A stretch of DNA of 64,000 nt, from positions 3,212,485-3,276,484 of the forward strand of contig NC_134027.1 in the NCBI RefSeq assembly GCF_964204645.1. Reading direction: 5' to 3'. Made by a program: the position numbers and the translations under genes. Source of the DNA: Tubulanus polymorphus (taxonomy: Eukaryota > Nemertea > Palaeonemertea > Tubulaniformes > Tubulanidae). A model generated the notes under the pieces. That model was not told the origin of the DNA, did not search any database, and saw only the letters and a list, made by a program, of their open reading frames with translations. Shown one piece after another: positions 34,669-44,643 of the stretch (position 1 is the stretch's first letter; the number at the start of each line of letters is the position of its first letter).

Positions 34669-36304
34669 ATGTATCCAAGCAGCGGTGTCGTTACTAAAAT
34701 GACGTCGACGGCGATTCTACTTTTATTCATACTTTGCGTGTCGCCTGTGCCAGGATTTCCCGTCGCGAACGAAGAATTAACTTTTCTTGTCACTAAACTC
34801 AAACATTCCAAGGAAAAGCATATGCGACATGCTTTGGTATCTCTGAAGAACTATGCTAGATTCCAACGAAATCCAACAGGCCATTTTAACGTATTCTTAG
34901 AAGGAAATCACGCCGATTGGCTCAAGAGCAAAAAGGGTCAACGACTATTCAATGCAATTAGTTCGTTTAGAAGTCTCGATTCCTTTTCTGAACGTAAAGC
35001 AGCGCTATCGGCGATTCACAGGGAACTAGACATACTTAATGGTTACTGCAAACCTCGACAAACGTCAAATGTACACATTCGGTCGCAAAAACATACCAGT
35101 ATTCCGTGGAATATATCACCTTCTTTTTCATGGACACCCAAACATTCGAAATCAACACATCACCTCCCGAATTCCGGTTATAACAGAGATTATATCAACA
35201 TCGATGGAGCACATCATCACAAGCCTGATCCAGGAAAAATAGACTTCACTAGTCGTCATATATTTATACCGGATAATTTCGAAGACCCGCAGATTATTGG
35301 AAAACCGAGATTTCACGAGCCCATTGATTTCGGAAGTAAAGTCGTCGAAGTCCCACATAATGATGATGAAATAAAGGGGGATACAAGTCGGGGATCTGTG
35401 CCTCACGACGAACCTACAAATCAAGTATTTTCAGAATACGTAAGTGCAGAAACCGCTGACACAGGAGACTAAACCTAGAATAAATACCAATTCATTATAG
35501 TAGTTTCGCGAAAATGTGTTGAAAGAATATCTCCGAATAATCATATCGAAATGTCAGTGACGACTCATTTCGATAGCTCGGAGTTTAGTTTGACTCTTGA
35601 ATTGAAATCTATTTCCAATCGTTTCAATCTAATCACGAACTGTGGAACTGACCATTGCTAATTCATCCAGTATCTAAATTCTAAATCCTAAAGTTGTGTC
35701 ATAAACGTAATGATCATAATAGGTCTTATAATTGACACGGTATATTTGCAGTTTCACTTTTTTTTTTAATCTTAAACTAGGGATGGACCCTGTTATTCTT
35801 TTTTATTGTTAGATTTCGTTTGATCTTTTTTAAATTGGTGACCCTTATAAACCCACCGCACCTGCCGGGAGCGAAACGGGAGTTTGAAATCGGAAATCGA
35901 AGTGCAGATATAGTTGTGCGATCGGCTGTCAAATTCACATAATTCTGTGTTGAATTCGAAGTACATATGTAATTGCTGTTTCCCTTTAGATGGAAGATTG
36001 TGCTGCAACACGGTGCAAGTATGACAGAGAATGTTATAAACCGTGTTTCGGAACTGACGTCATTTGTTTTGAAGGTAAATGCGACAAATCGAAAACGCGA
36101 GGTAAGAATCATTGATTATTATGTTGATTATCGTTGTTGTCCAGGGTTATCGACTTCACTACATCATTGCATAATTTGTTTTCAGATGCGCACGGAGACA
36201 TTATAACCTGGGGACCGGAAATTAAGAATATACCCAAGAAAGTCGAGATCTCTGGCGGTTCTCGTGAATTATATATTCCCTACTGTGATCAGGTTGAACA
36301 CTAA
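34669..36304 (+). CDS. Novel secreted protein with cysteine-rich C-terminal module
   Basis: Three exons (34669-35439, 35990-36074, 36186-36304) join in phase to 324 residues. The start lies seven bases after an acceptor (ctccag, 34661), so a 5' UTR exon exists upstream. A second in-frame ATG (residue 11) directly precedes a strong hydrophobic signal (STAILLLFILCVSPVPG). Residues about 30-125 are helical and charged; about 125-257 are His/Pro/Asp-rich and probably disordered. The last 67 residues have six cysteines, with C-x4-C-x5-C-x3-C-x6-C in exon 2 and one more near the end. Exon 1 is open past its donor to 35472, but the donor (tac followed by gtaagtg) is a full consensus and its phase matches exon 2, so the long ORF is read-through into the intron. 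No family recognised. It may be a secreted ligand or matrix protein. Confidence 0.65.
35849..35939. repeat. Dispersed repeat, copy 2
   Basis: Second copy of the repeat at 28631-28725, sharing cacctgccgggagcga and gaaatcggaaatcgaa in order. Lies in the first intron of the secreted-protein gene. Confidence 0.5.
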
Positions 36305-37062
36305 ACTCTACTACGCTTTTCTTGTTCAGATTTTTTTCATTCCTCGGAGGAAATTCTACACGTTGTCGAACGATGTTGTGAATGGTTTCTCCAAAAGAAA
36401 TATTCTTACTGTGCATTTCATAACTTAAACAAAATCGATATTATCGCTTCTCTTTGAAAAAAGTAATCTAAACTTCATGATTACTCTAGAATATGTTCGT
36501 TATGCCAACAATAAACAGGATCCGGTTCATAGATAATAATAGGTGTTATCGGTAAAGATCTAGAGTTTCAATTTTGTTCGGTTTCCGAAGATGTAACCCA
36601 AGCGATGTCAAGAAATATTAACACCTTAAAGGTTAATTGATGTTCGTTTTTTGGTGGTCGCTGAAATCAACGCACTTTGAAGAAAAAACGCTTCTCCGAA
36701 TCATTTTCCCAACGGAAATACAGATGATTGTTTGATTTCATGCTCAGCATCCAATCGGCTTTTTGTAATAGGTCAGTTCGTGATTAAATTGAAGCCGTAC
36801 CAACGAACGTTTGCTAAAATGTGTGACAAAATTGATTTTCATTTCAAATACTTATGGCATTTGAAATTCGAAACTCAGTTTTTTTTATTATATCGATAGT
36901 GTATTGTATATCGTGTATTGAGTTAGTTAGTGATTAATATCATAGCGTATTGGTCTTTTGCCTTCTCTTTTTGTGTGTGGTTCGTGATTGTTTAGTAATA
37001 AAATCTAATATCTATATTTTACCCATGTTGTTTTTTCTATTATTTTTAGAAATATACCGTAG
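36305..37062. other. 3' flank of the secreted-protein gene
   Basis: AATAAA near 36509 is a plausible polyadenylation site. The rest is A+T-rich with no coding signal I trust. Confidence 0.4.
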
Positions 37063-37213
37063 GTCACATGGATCAGATCTTGGAAGGTTGTTTTGTTTAA
37101 ACTTACCTACACGCATTCCAACGAATGTCCTACGTGGATCCAATTCACCAAGGAAAAATGTCACGAAAAATGTCGAGTCACGAATTGTTTTTCGACGAAA
37201 TGTCAAGTTTACT
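37063..37213 (+). CDS. Orphan cysteine-rich exon, possible alternative 3' exon
   Basis: Between an acceptor (ccgtag) and a donor (gtgcgt) lies a 50-codon open frame whose second half has the pattern C-x3-C-x4-C-x4-C-x3-C (KCHEKCRVTNCFSTKCQVYC). It starts in phase 0 and ends in phase 1, the same phases as the cysteine-rich exon 2 of the upstream secreted-protein gene. It could be an alternative exon of that gene, a paralogous relic, or the N-terminal part of another gene whose remainder was lost in the repeats downstream. A competing frame is open over the same stretch. Confidence 0.3.
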
Positions 37214-37443
37214 GTGCGTAGATGCGGTGTTTTATGTCAACCTCTTACACCCTTTTGCAGACCTAGCACCTTAGCGTTCACGACTGCAAAGATCAGGGCC
37301 GATGCTGGGGACAGAAAAAATCGAAAAGGGCATGTTACGTATCTAAAGAACCAATATAACGCTTCGTGGTTCAACTCCAGAATAGGTCAATATAGTTCCA
37401 TCGTGGAGGATTTTCTTTAATGAAGTGAGTGGTTCGGTTTCTA

Positions 37444-37703
37444 ATTGCCGACCTATTTTACTCGTCGACAATTCCGACGATTTAGAATTGCCGACCTATT
37501 TTACTCGTCGACAATTCCGACGATTTAGAATTGCCGACCTATTTTACTCGTCGACAATTCCGACGATTTAGAATTTCCGACCTATTTTACTCGTAGACAA
37601 TTCCGACGATTTAGAATTGCCGACCTATTTTACTCGTCGACAATTCCGACGATTTTAAATTGCCGACCTATTTCACTCGTAGACAATTCCGACGATTTAG
37701 AAT
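37444..37703 (+). repeat. Left array: six copies of a 43-bp unit
   Basis: Units start attgccgacctattttactc and end ccgacgatttaga. Within each, AATTGCCGAC and GTCGACAATT are near-complements around an 11-base loop, so every unit can form a hairpin. Copies differ by only a few bases. Confidence 0.85.
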
Positions 37704-37773
37704 TGTTGAAGGGAAGATAAATTTTCAAGCAACGACACGGCCACTTGATGCCGATTGTAGTTTGTATCTATAA

Positions 37774-38535
37774 AGGGTAATCTACACACGGTCCTTCATC
37801 CCAGCCATTTTATATCAGGGTAATCCACACAAACACCCAGCCCCTCGATCCCAGCCACCTTATTCAAGGGTAATCCACGCAAACACACAGCCCCTCGATC
37901 CCAGCCACCTTATTCAAGGGTAATCCACGCAAACACACAACCCCTCGATCCCAGCCACTTTATATCAGGGTAATCCACGCACACACACAGCCCCTCGATC
38001 CCAGCCACTTTATATCAGGGGTAATCCACGCAAAAACACAGCCCCTCAATCCCAGCCACCTTATTCAAGGGTAATCCACGCAAACACGCAGCCCCTCGAT
38101 CCCAGCCACTTTATTCAAGGGTAATCCACGCAAACACACAGCCCTCGATCCCAGCCACATTATATCAGGGTAATCCACGCACACACACAGCCCCTCGATC
38201 CCAGCCACTTTATATCAGGGTAATCCACGCACACACGCAGCCCCTCGATCCCAGCCACATTATATCAGGGTAATCCACGCACACACGCAGCCCCTCGATC
38301 CCAGCCACATTATATCAGGGTAATCCACGCACACACGCAGCCCCTCGATCTCAGCCACATTATATCAGGGTAATCCACGCACACACCCAGCCCCTCGATC
38401 CCAGCCACCTTATTCAAGGGTAATCCACGCACACACACAGCCCCTCGATCCCAGCCACATTATATCAGGGTAATCCACGCACACACACAGCCCCTCGATC
38501 CCAGCCACTTTATATCAGGGGTAATCCACGCAAAG
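37774..38535 (+). repeat. Minisatellite, about 15 copies of a 50-bp unit
   Basis: Unit gggtaatccacgcacacaca followed by cagcccctcgatcccagcca and a variable tail that is either cattatatca or ccttattcaa. The two tail types are interspersed, suggesting local conversion or block duplication. C+A-rich strand asymmetry is strong. Confidence 0.9.
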
Positions 38536-38618
38536 GAAAATATTGATTTCCCTTTTGAAGGCAGCCTTGATTGATAAAAAATTACTATTTTCAAATCGTC
38601 TAGTGACGACAAATGAAA

Positions 38619-38842
38619 CAGGCCGGCAATTCTAAATCGTCGGAATTGTCGACGAGTAAAATAGGTCGGCAATTTAAAATCGTCGGAATTGTCGACGAGT
38701 AAAATAGGTCGGCAATTCTAAATCGTCGGAATTGTCTACGAGTAATATAGGTTGGCAATTCTAAATCGTCGGAATTATCGACGAGTATAATAGGTGGGCA
38801 ATTCTAAATCGTCGGAATTGTCGACGAGTAAAACAGGTCGGC
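38619..38842 (-). repeat. Right array: about five inverted copies of the 43-bp unit
   Basis: Reverse complement of the left array (ggcaattctaaatcgtcgga, then gacgagtaaaataggtc). The copies are more diverged than on the left. A degenerate extra copy may begin near 38591. Confidence 0.85.
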
Positions 38843-39356
38843 TACCTGGCTCGCGGAAGAATACGTGCTATGTACTCAGCCTGGGCAGATCTACTTTTAC
38901 CTGTTCTGGAGTTGAGCCGATTCGACTTATTGGCCCGAATTGAGAATGTCGTGGTAAAACAAAAGCTCGGTTATCGGGGAAGGGATCTGGTAGTACCGTA
39001 TCTGCTTCGCTTAATAATTGAAGACTTAGTCTATACTCGTGCCGTTACCAAACAAATCGTCGTACAACATAAACACCACATTGTCAGAGGCCAGTAATTG
39101 ATAAGATTAAGATGGAGTTTGTCTTGTCCGTACCTTGTGTGACTTAATAGCCAAGATATTTTGATACTTTAGTGAGGCTTGAATTCGTTTCAATCACAGT
39201 TGATACGCCATCTCGTATCAAATGATAATTGTTGAATCGGTCGTTCAGTCGTTTCCTCTCCTCGTCGTACCCCGTACACACATACATACACCAGGCGTTT
39301 CTCTACGATAGGAGAAAAGAAACGCCTACACCGTTTGATACGAACATTGGTGTTTA

Positions 39357-39653
39357 CTAAGTCCGCTGCTTATTCAACGGAGTTCTTTCAGAGGATAATA
39401 TATATTTGCTCCGGGAGGAAAATAGGTAGTCACTGTCGAGCTGGTTGGAAGAAACGGTGTTTTCTAATATGTGGCTGAATGGTAATTTGAGAAAATCGTA
39501 AGTCGCATAAATGAGGAACTGGTCGAACTGGTAGGTTATATTTCTCGACGGAGGAGTATATATCTTCATCGCGACGTTAACCTGTGGGACCGATAAACAT
39601 CCATTATACGTGACACGAAGCATAACATATACAATTATATGGGTAGGACGCAT
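39357..39653 (-). CDS. Candidate orphan exon or small gene, unknown
   Basis: A 98-codon frame. After a possible internal acceptor (gtcccacag, near 39582) the codon use becomes G/C-ending as in real exons, and the peptide has an N-glycosylation site (NIT). The remainder of the frame shows no recognisable domain. No partner exon was found on this strand. Confidence 0.25.
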   Translation of the reverse strand: MRPTHIIVYVMLRVTYNGCLSVPQVNVAMKIYTPPSRNITYQFDQFLIYATYDFLKLPFSHILENTVSSNQLDSDYLFSSRSKYILSSERTPLNKQRT

Positions 39654-40720
39654 ATATTCACATACGTATCCTATTCCACGATCCCATGCCTTCCATATTT
39701 AATATCATTGAATCATTTTCAACATTGAATCCAAATTCAAATTAAGATTTTGAAAAATAGTAGTTATCATCTACAGGGCCGTTATATCGTATTGGAATAT
39801 GTATGTTGGTGTAGACTGAGAATGATTTTCTTCCTTCAGGTCCGATCAGTACGCAAAAATACCACACGTAAAGCTCATACTTTATGATCCGTTTCATTTT
39901 TATATTCCTTACTAAAGAATTATTTCTTGTTTCTGGAATTTGGCCATAAACGATTGTAACTTCCCTACATTTTCCTCACAGACGTGCACGTGCTTCTCCC
40001 GTTTCCTGAGTTCATCTTCGACAAAATGAAATGGAAGGAATTTGCCGATTTACCTCTCTCCTCGCTACAGAAACAAACACGATGCGTGCTGTATATGATA
40101 AATCTTATAAGCTTTTATTTTGCTTCATTTTCTACATCAAATGTTCAATAACCGTAACAAACAAGTTTACATCAGTATCAGAAAGCATTATAACCCTAAG
40201 AGATATCGATACTCTAATACTCATTAGTTTGAAGGTAATACATTATAGGTGTACATATTCATATATAGATCGTATTTACAGCCCTAGATCGGATTTTCTT
40301 TTAAGTTTCAGCGAGAGGTTTGCATACTACAAACAATCTTTTCTTTTAGTTCAAGAAGTCCGAGATTCTATAATGTGTTTCTAGGCTAACCAACCAATTC
40401 GTCGATTTGCGACTGTTTTGCATTCATAGTTCAAAGCCACCCTTGTGCCATCATATAGCACATCATAATCAGTGAAAGTTACAGATCATAACTAATATGA
40501 CCCAGGGTTAATTTCTAGATATACATGTACTTTCTTTTATGTCCGCTAAATAATAGGTTAGGTACATTTGCGCTGCTATGTATACATATACAATATGTGT
40601 GTATATAAAACATCCCAAATATTGAGTAGTACGTATATACCTTATGACATCGCATGCGACCTGTGGACAAAACGACCACAATTTTGTTAGTTATAAGATA
40701 ATTGCTTTTACAGTGTTAGT

Positions 40721-41901
40721 TTAAACTTCAGTTACACGCCCATAATCCAATTGTACTTGATTTGAACTGCAGCGGTCACGATCGTTCATCAGAGGATGGT
40801 GCACCATTTCATCAGTGAAATTAATCGACGTGTCGGTTTTTATTTTCTTCTTGATGAAACAGTGACACATTATCTTCAGGAACTCCATTCTGAATCGCCG
40901 ACATGTTATGACATAAATAAAGAATTTACAACCCAGAAAACAAAACATTAGAAATTCAGTGACCGCCTCGGCGAGGAGACTTTGCGCGTCCAGTTTGAAC
41001 GAGTCTACGTAAGCCTTCTGGTTCTCGCAAATATAATCAAAAACCCGGAACGCAAATTGCGGTATTATGAGAACTATATAGAAAACACCGATGGCCATGT
41101 AACTAATGCGAAGGTCGCAAAAAGCCTCCGGATCTAACATGTATTTGTACATTTTTTCCTCTTCTCTCGAAGGACCTGAACCGTGGCGTACAAAATGGGT
41201 AATCAACATCATGGCGACAAATACAGAAACTATGATCATGGGTAATATTTCTGAAGTAAGGGTGTCAATTACTGGCCAAATGATATCCTGAAAAATCTGG
41301 CTGGCGCCTTTCGACGCAAATGTACACAGTGTACCCTTAGGCTTATCATCCCTGCCGTCTAACGTGACAAGTTCGTATGTCCAGAAGAACTGTGCGTTAA
41401 CGCAAACGAGTAATACTGTCAGCAGCAATATAACAGCCCGCGCACGCTCAAATGTGCACATTATTTGGCTCTTTTTCGGGTAGCGAATGATAATGAATCC
41501 TTCAATACACGCGGCTACCATTAGCCAGTGTACGAAGTGAATAATGAAGTTGAATGTGAATGGATAAATCTTGCACATGGCGTCGGATAGCAGTAGTAAC
41601 TGATTGGAAAGTTGCATGTCGGCGATGTTGTTCAACCACGTGTCACCGCAACGTACGTACAGCCACAGCGTTTCAATAATCGGTAGCACCGTTAGATACA
41701 GACACGTTGAAGATACGCAATGTGTCAACTTTTGCATGATGATAGAGGTGAAGAGGTTTCCAAGTGTGCCGATCGTTAGAATAAACGGTGGAAGATATAG
41801 TTGTAGATTTGCGGCTATAGCATGTTCGGGATATTTGTTGTCGCTCAAGTACTGGTTCAATATGAAGTCATCATTGCTCATGTTAAGAGTGCCATTTCCA
41901 C
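40721..41901 (-). CDS. Divergent class A 7-transmembrane receptor
   Basis: A single exon holds all seven membrane segments. From its first ATG (41881) it encodes 386 residues, but the frame is open to the acceptor at 41901 (cttttag), where it continues in phase 1. The piece upstream of the ATG adds a second glycosylation sequon (NGT next to NMS), as expected of an extracellular N-terminus. TM1 has GTLGNLF. The usual DRY at the end of TM3 is replaced by EGF (ACIEGFIIIRYP), and TM7 lacks NPxxY (CKFFIYVITCRRFRMEF). Cysteines in loops 1 and 2 are present. The tail is basic, with CHCFIKKK. It resembles the expanded peptide-receptor-like GPCRs of lophotrochozoans; its ligand is unknown. A donor at 42098-42097 can splice a noncoding leader to this exon for the short form. 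Confidence 0.85.
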
Positions 41902-42098
41902 CTAAAAGTAGACAAAATGAGATAGATTTGAGATAAGGCTTAGAGTATTTCGAACAGGGTCCATTTTCGTAAGTACACGTCCAGTGCGACATCACATACA
42001 AGTAATCTATGTATGTATGAAAGGGCAAAGAGAATACGTAATCTTGGAGATGTAAAAAATACGAAATAACGATATGGCAGTCAACTGTGGGTTCTTAC

Positions 42099-42200
42099 TT
42101 AAAGCTGCATGCGCTGATGACGAGGTCATTATTTTTAGCAGTGATTCTTGAATCTTATTAGTGTTAAGCCATATTTTTGATTTCAGTATTTAGCAATATG
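42099..42200 (-). other. Probable 5' UTR exon of the receptor gene
   Basis: Ends at a donor (tttaa then gtaaga) 197 bp upstream of the receptor acceptor. The short reading frame before it closes at TAA, so it would be a leader for translation from ATG 41881. The 5' limit is not visible. Confidence 0.35.
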
Positions 42201-43610
42201 TCATTCGGTGAAGTATTGATGTTTGATTTCGACGAGTGTGACACAAAGTAAACATTTAACGAGGATGACATTTGGTTTAACAAGTCGAAACATTGACTTT
42301 TCTTTAAATAATGCATAATATTCTGTCTAAATCATGATAACCATACATAAATCCTCGACGACACAAGCTGACTTGACAAAAATCCCTCTATCATGATAAA
42401 CAGTATTAGTAATAACATCAAGTCATGTTCTGGAGGGCACATCACATAAATTACAAGTGACAAAAACTAATATCTTGATCTATGACACAACTAACTTCGG
42501 TATGACGTCACATTTGATCTGCCAGACGCTCCCCGGATACCTGATAAATATGATGTACATAAATCTCACTAAACGACGTCTGAAAATAGCTCACAAAACA
42601 CATTCCTCGGGTAATTCCGCGGCAAGATTTTACTTCTTTTTCGTCTTCAAGTTGATTACTTTCACGGGATGGATGGTTACTATCTACGAGCATTCGTGTT
42701 GGATTTAACAAACGAGCAACTATGCATCTGTAGAGCAATTAACAACCGAGTTCACGATATCGCTAGCTATTAATAATCACACGCTACCATTCTGTCAAAA
42801 ATATCTACTTCGCAATAGAAATTATTGGTTATGTGATTTTGTAGTTTCGTCCGTGGCGTATCTTCCACATCTCAATGGGACGCAGTCAACAAAAGGTCAA
42901 GAAGAAATTGATCTCATTTGATTAACTTTCAGACGTATCGACAAAGTTACGTTTGAAACGCTTAATCAATGTTACCCCAAATTTCACCCTCGACATGAAG
43001 GGCCATATTTCATCTATAAATCTATCAGTTGAGAGATCGTGTCCATCATGCCCATCCATATTGATTGTACGGTCAATTGAATGATACACAACCCTATTAG
43101 ATATTCATCGTTTGTCTGAAAGCGTCTACGGTAGATATAAAATGTGTTTCCAAGGCGTTAGTTAATTTACTGTGCCCGGTTGGGCGAAACAAAATTCCTT
43201 GATTAGCAAAGAACACTCGGTCGTTTGAGGTGACTAGAAGATGATTTTGTCTGATGCACAGTATTGATTCTGGACGTAATCTTTGCGTCGATGTTGTTCA
43301 CTAATTCAAAAGAAAGAAATAGCCGAGTTCTGGCGTGATTGTAATCGGAAATCGAAAATTCGATTGATTGAACAGCAGATCCAATTGCCCGCGGTTATGG
43401 GTGGATTGTGTGATTAGTTTAGCATAGAAAAACATTATTTACGGAGTCGGAATTATTCAATAAACGGAATGAATTCCGACACGATACGAATTGATGCGGG
43501 GTATGACAAAAATTCAACGTAAATCACACCAGAAATAGAATGATAATCTTTTGGACGAAATCTAAGTTACAAATTGCCGGACTACGATCTATTTTGATTG
43601 AGATTCTTAC

Positions 43611-43827
43611 CATAAACTTGGATAAAATCGAGACCATCACTGCTCTGGAGCCAGGAGTGGACTTCATCAACGCATTGTCCGTTATCCAAGAACTTAAAGA
43701 ATTTAGAACAATCGCCACATTTTACATTTGCAAACTTCACAACACGTTCATAAACATCTGTTTCATTTGCGGCGGTACTATGTTTTTTCGCTGCATCCCG
43801 AAGATATTCCATAAGATTTTCTTGCAT
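43611..43827 (-). CDS. Candidate alternative N-terminal exon of the receptor (D)
   Basis: ATG (43827) or an acceptor just upstream (43843) opens a 72-codon frame ending in phase 1 at a strong donor (tatg then gtaagaat). It has three cysteines (KCGDC, NGQC) and an NET glycosylation site, fitting an extracellular segment. If spliced to the receptor exon it reads directly into GGNGTLNMS. It could be a first exon or an internal N-terminal exon. Confidence 0.4.
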
Positions 43828-44456
43828 TTGTATCAAGCTAAGCGAACATTAAAACTATTCAACGTTTATAAATCCAAATAGAAATAGATATTCGTTGCAG
43901 ACCTAGATGCTAGTTTTCATTGTTATTTGCAGACTGTTTCCAACACATTCGTAACAGGTAATGGTGAGATGGGATAGTGCTGTTTGTATAAACGAGATAT
44001 TGTTTTGCTTCCCATCAGTCGAGTGCAGGCTGGAGAAGTCTACCGTTAAATACATTCGTAAGAATAATTTACTTCGAAACATATGCCTAGTTTTAATCGC
44101 AATGCACTACAAATAGTACACAGGTATACAGGATTTCACGCTCTAGCTTAACACTGTCTTACGCCGACGATTCTACAACGTGAAATATGAAAATACGCGC
44201 AGAATGTGGTGCTTTTTACCTAGTAAACTTAGTGATATTTTGTGTATTTTTCTAGTCGCAATACAACGGCTATGACATGATATATCGGCTACATAATCAA
44301 TTACGCAACATCAACCATTACTACTGAAAACGTTTTCATATAATGCATATCCTAGGATCTATGGATAGTGAGGCCAGTTTTTGACGCCGTGAAAACCGTT
44401 ACAAAAATGTATTAATATCTCTTACTACGCTACATTGCTAAGTGTTATGTAAGGGG

Positions 44457-44643
44457 TAGCGTGTGAGTCGACGTGCACTACGTCATCAATATTGGCGTTG
44501 CAAAATAACAATGACGAATTGAATACATTTTTCTTCTATTTAATGAATTTTCGTGTCCTTTTGATAGTGCATCTTTATGGCTATTGGGGCATCAATACTT
44601 GGGTAATCTGTGAGTAGATGTGCACAACGTCATCAATATTTGG
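44457..44643. repeat. Pair of 35-bp direct repeats
   Basis: tgtgagtcgacgtgcactac followed by gtcatcaatattgg (about 44464) recurs as tgtgagtagatgtgcacaac followed by gtcatcaatatttgg (about 44610). Four mismatches. A dispersed repeat or a regulatory duplication. Confidence 0.55.

Larger units (their letters stand above)
37447..38842. mobile_element. Foldback-like element with inverted tandem arrays
   Basis: Composite of a left array, a central minisatellite and a right array that is the reverse complement of the left. Outer ends are GCCGACCTATTTTACTCGTC and its complement. Terminal inverted repeats made of tandem direct repeats define foldback (FB-type) elements. No target duplication is clear and no protein is encoded. 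Confidence 0.6.

Noticed and set aside
35440-35472. Stop at 35472 as the end of the secreted protein
   Set aside because: A full-consensus donor at 35440 in phase 0 matches the next exon's phase; the extra 11 codons read into the intron.
36950-37420. 156-codon plus-strand frame
   Set aside because: Starts in a T-rich intron-like tract, with no domain; the cysteine-rich competing frame has better splice context.
37774-38535. Regular 50-bp repeats resembling a CRISPR array
   Set aside because: Units are contiguous with no unique spacers, and the sequence is eukaryotic; it is a minisatellite.
40031-40384. 117-codon plus-strand frame
   Set aside because: A+T-driven composition, no splice signals and no recognisable domain.
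41902-42028. Upstream receptor start at 42028
   Set aside because: This stretch crosses the acceptor at 41901 and its pyrimidine tract; it is intron sequence that happens to be open.
43540-43881. 113-codon plus-strand frame
   Set aside because: Shadow of the minus-strand candidate exon D, which has a strong donor and glycosylation/cysteine features.
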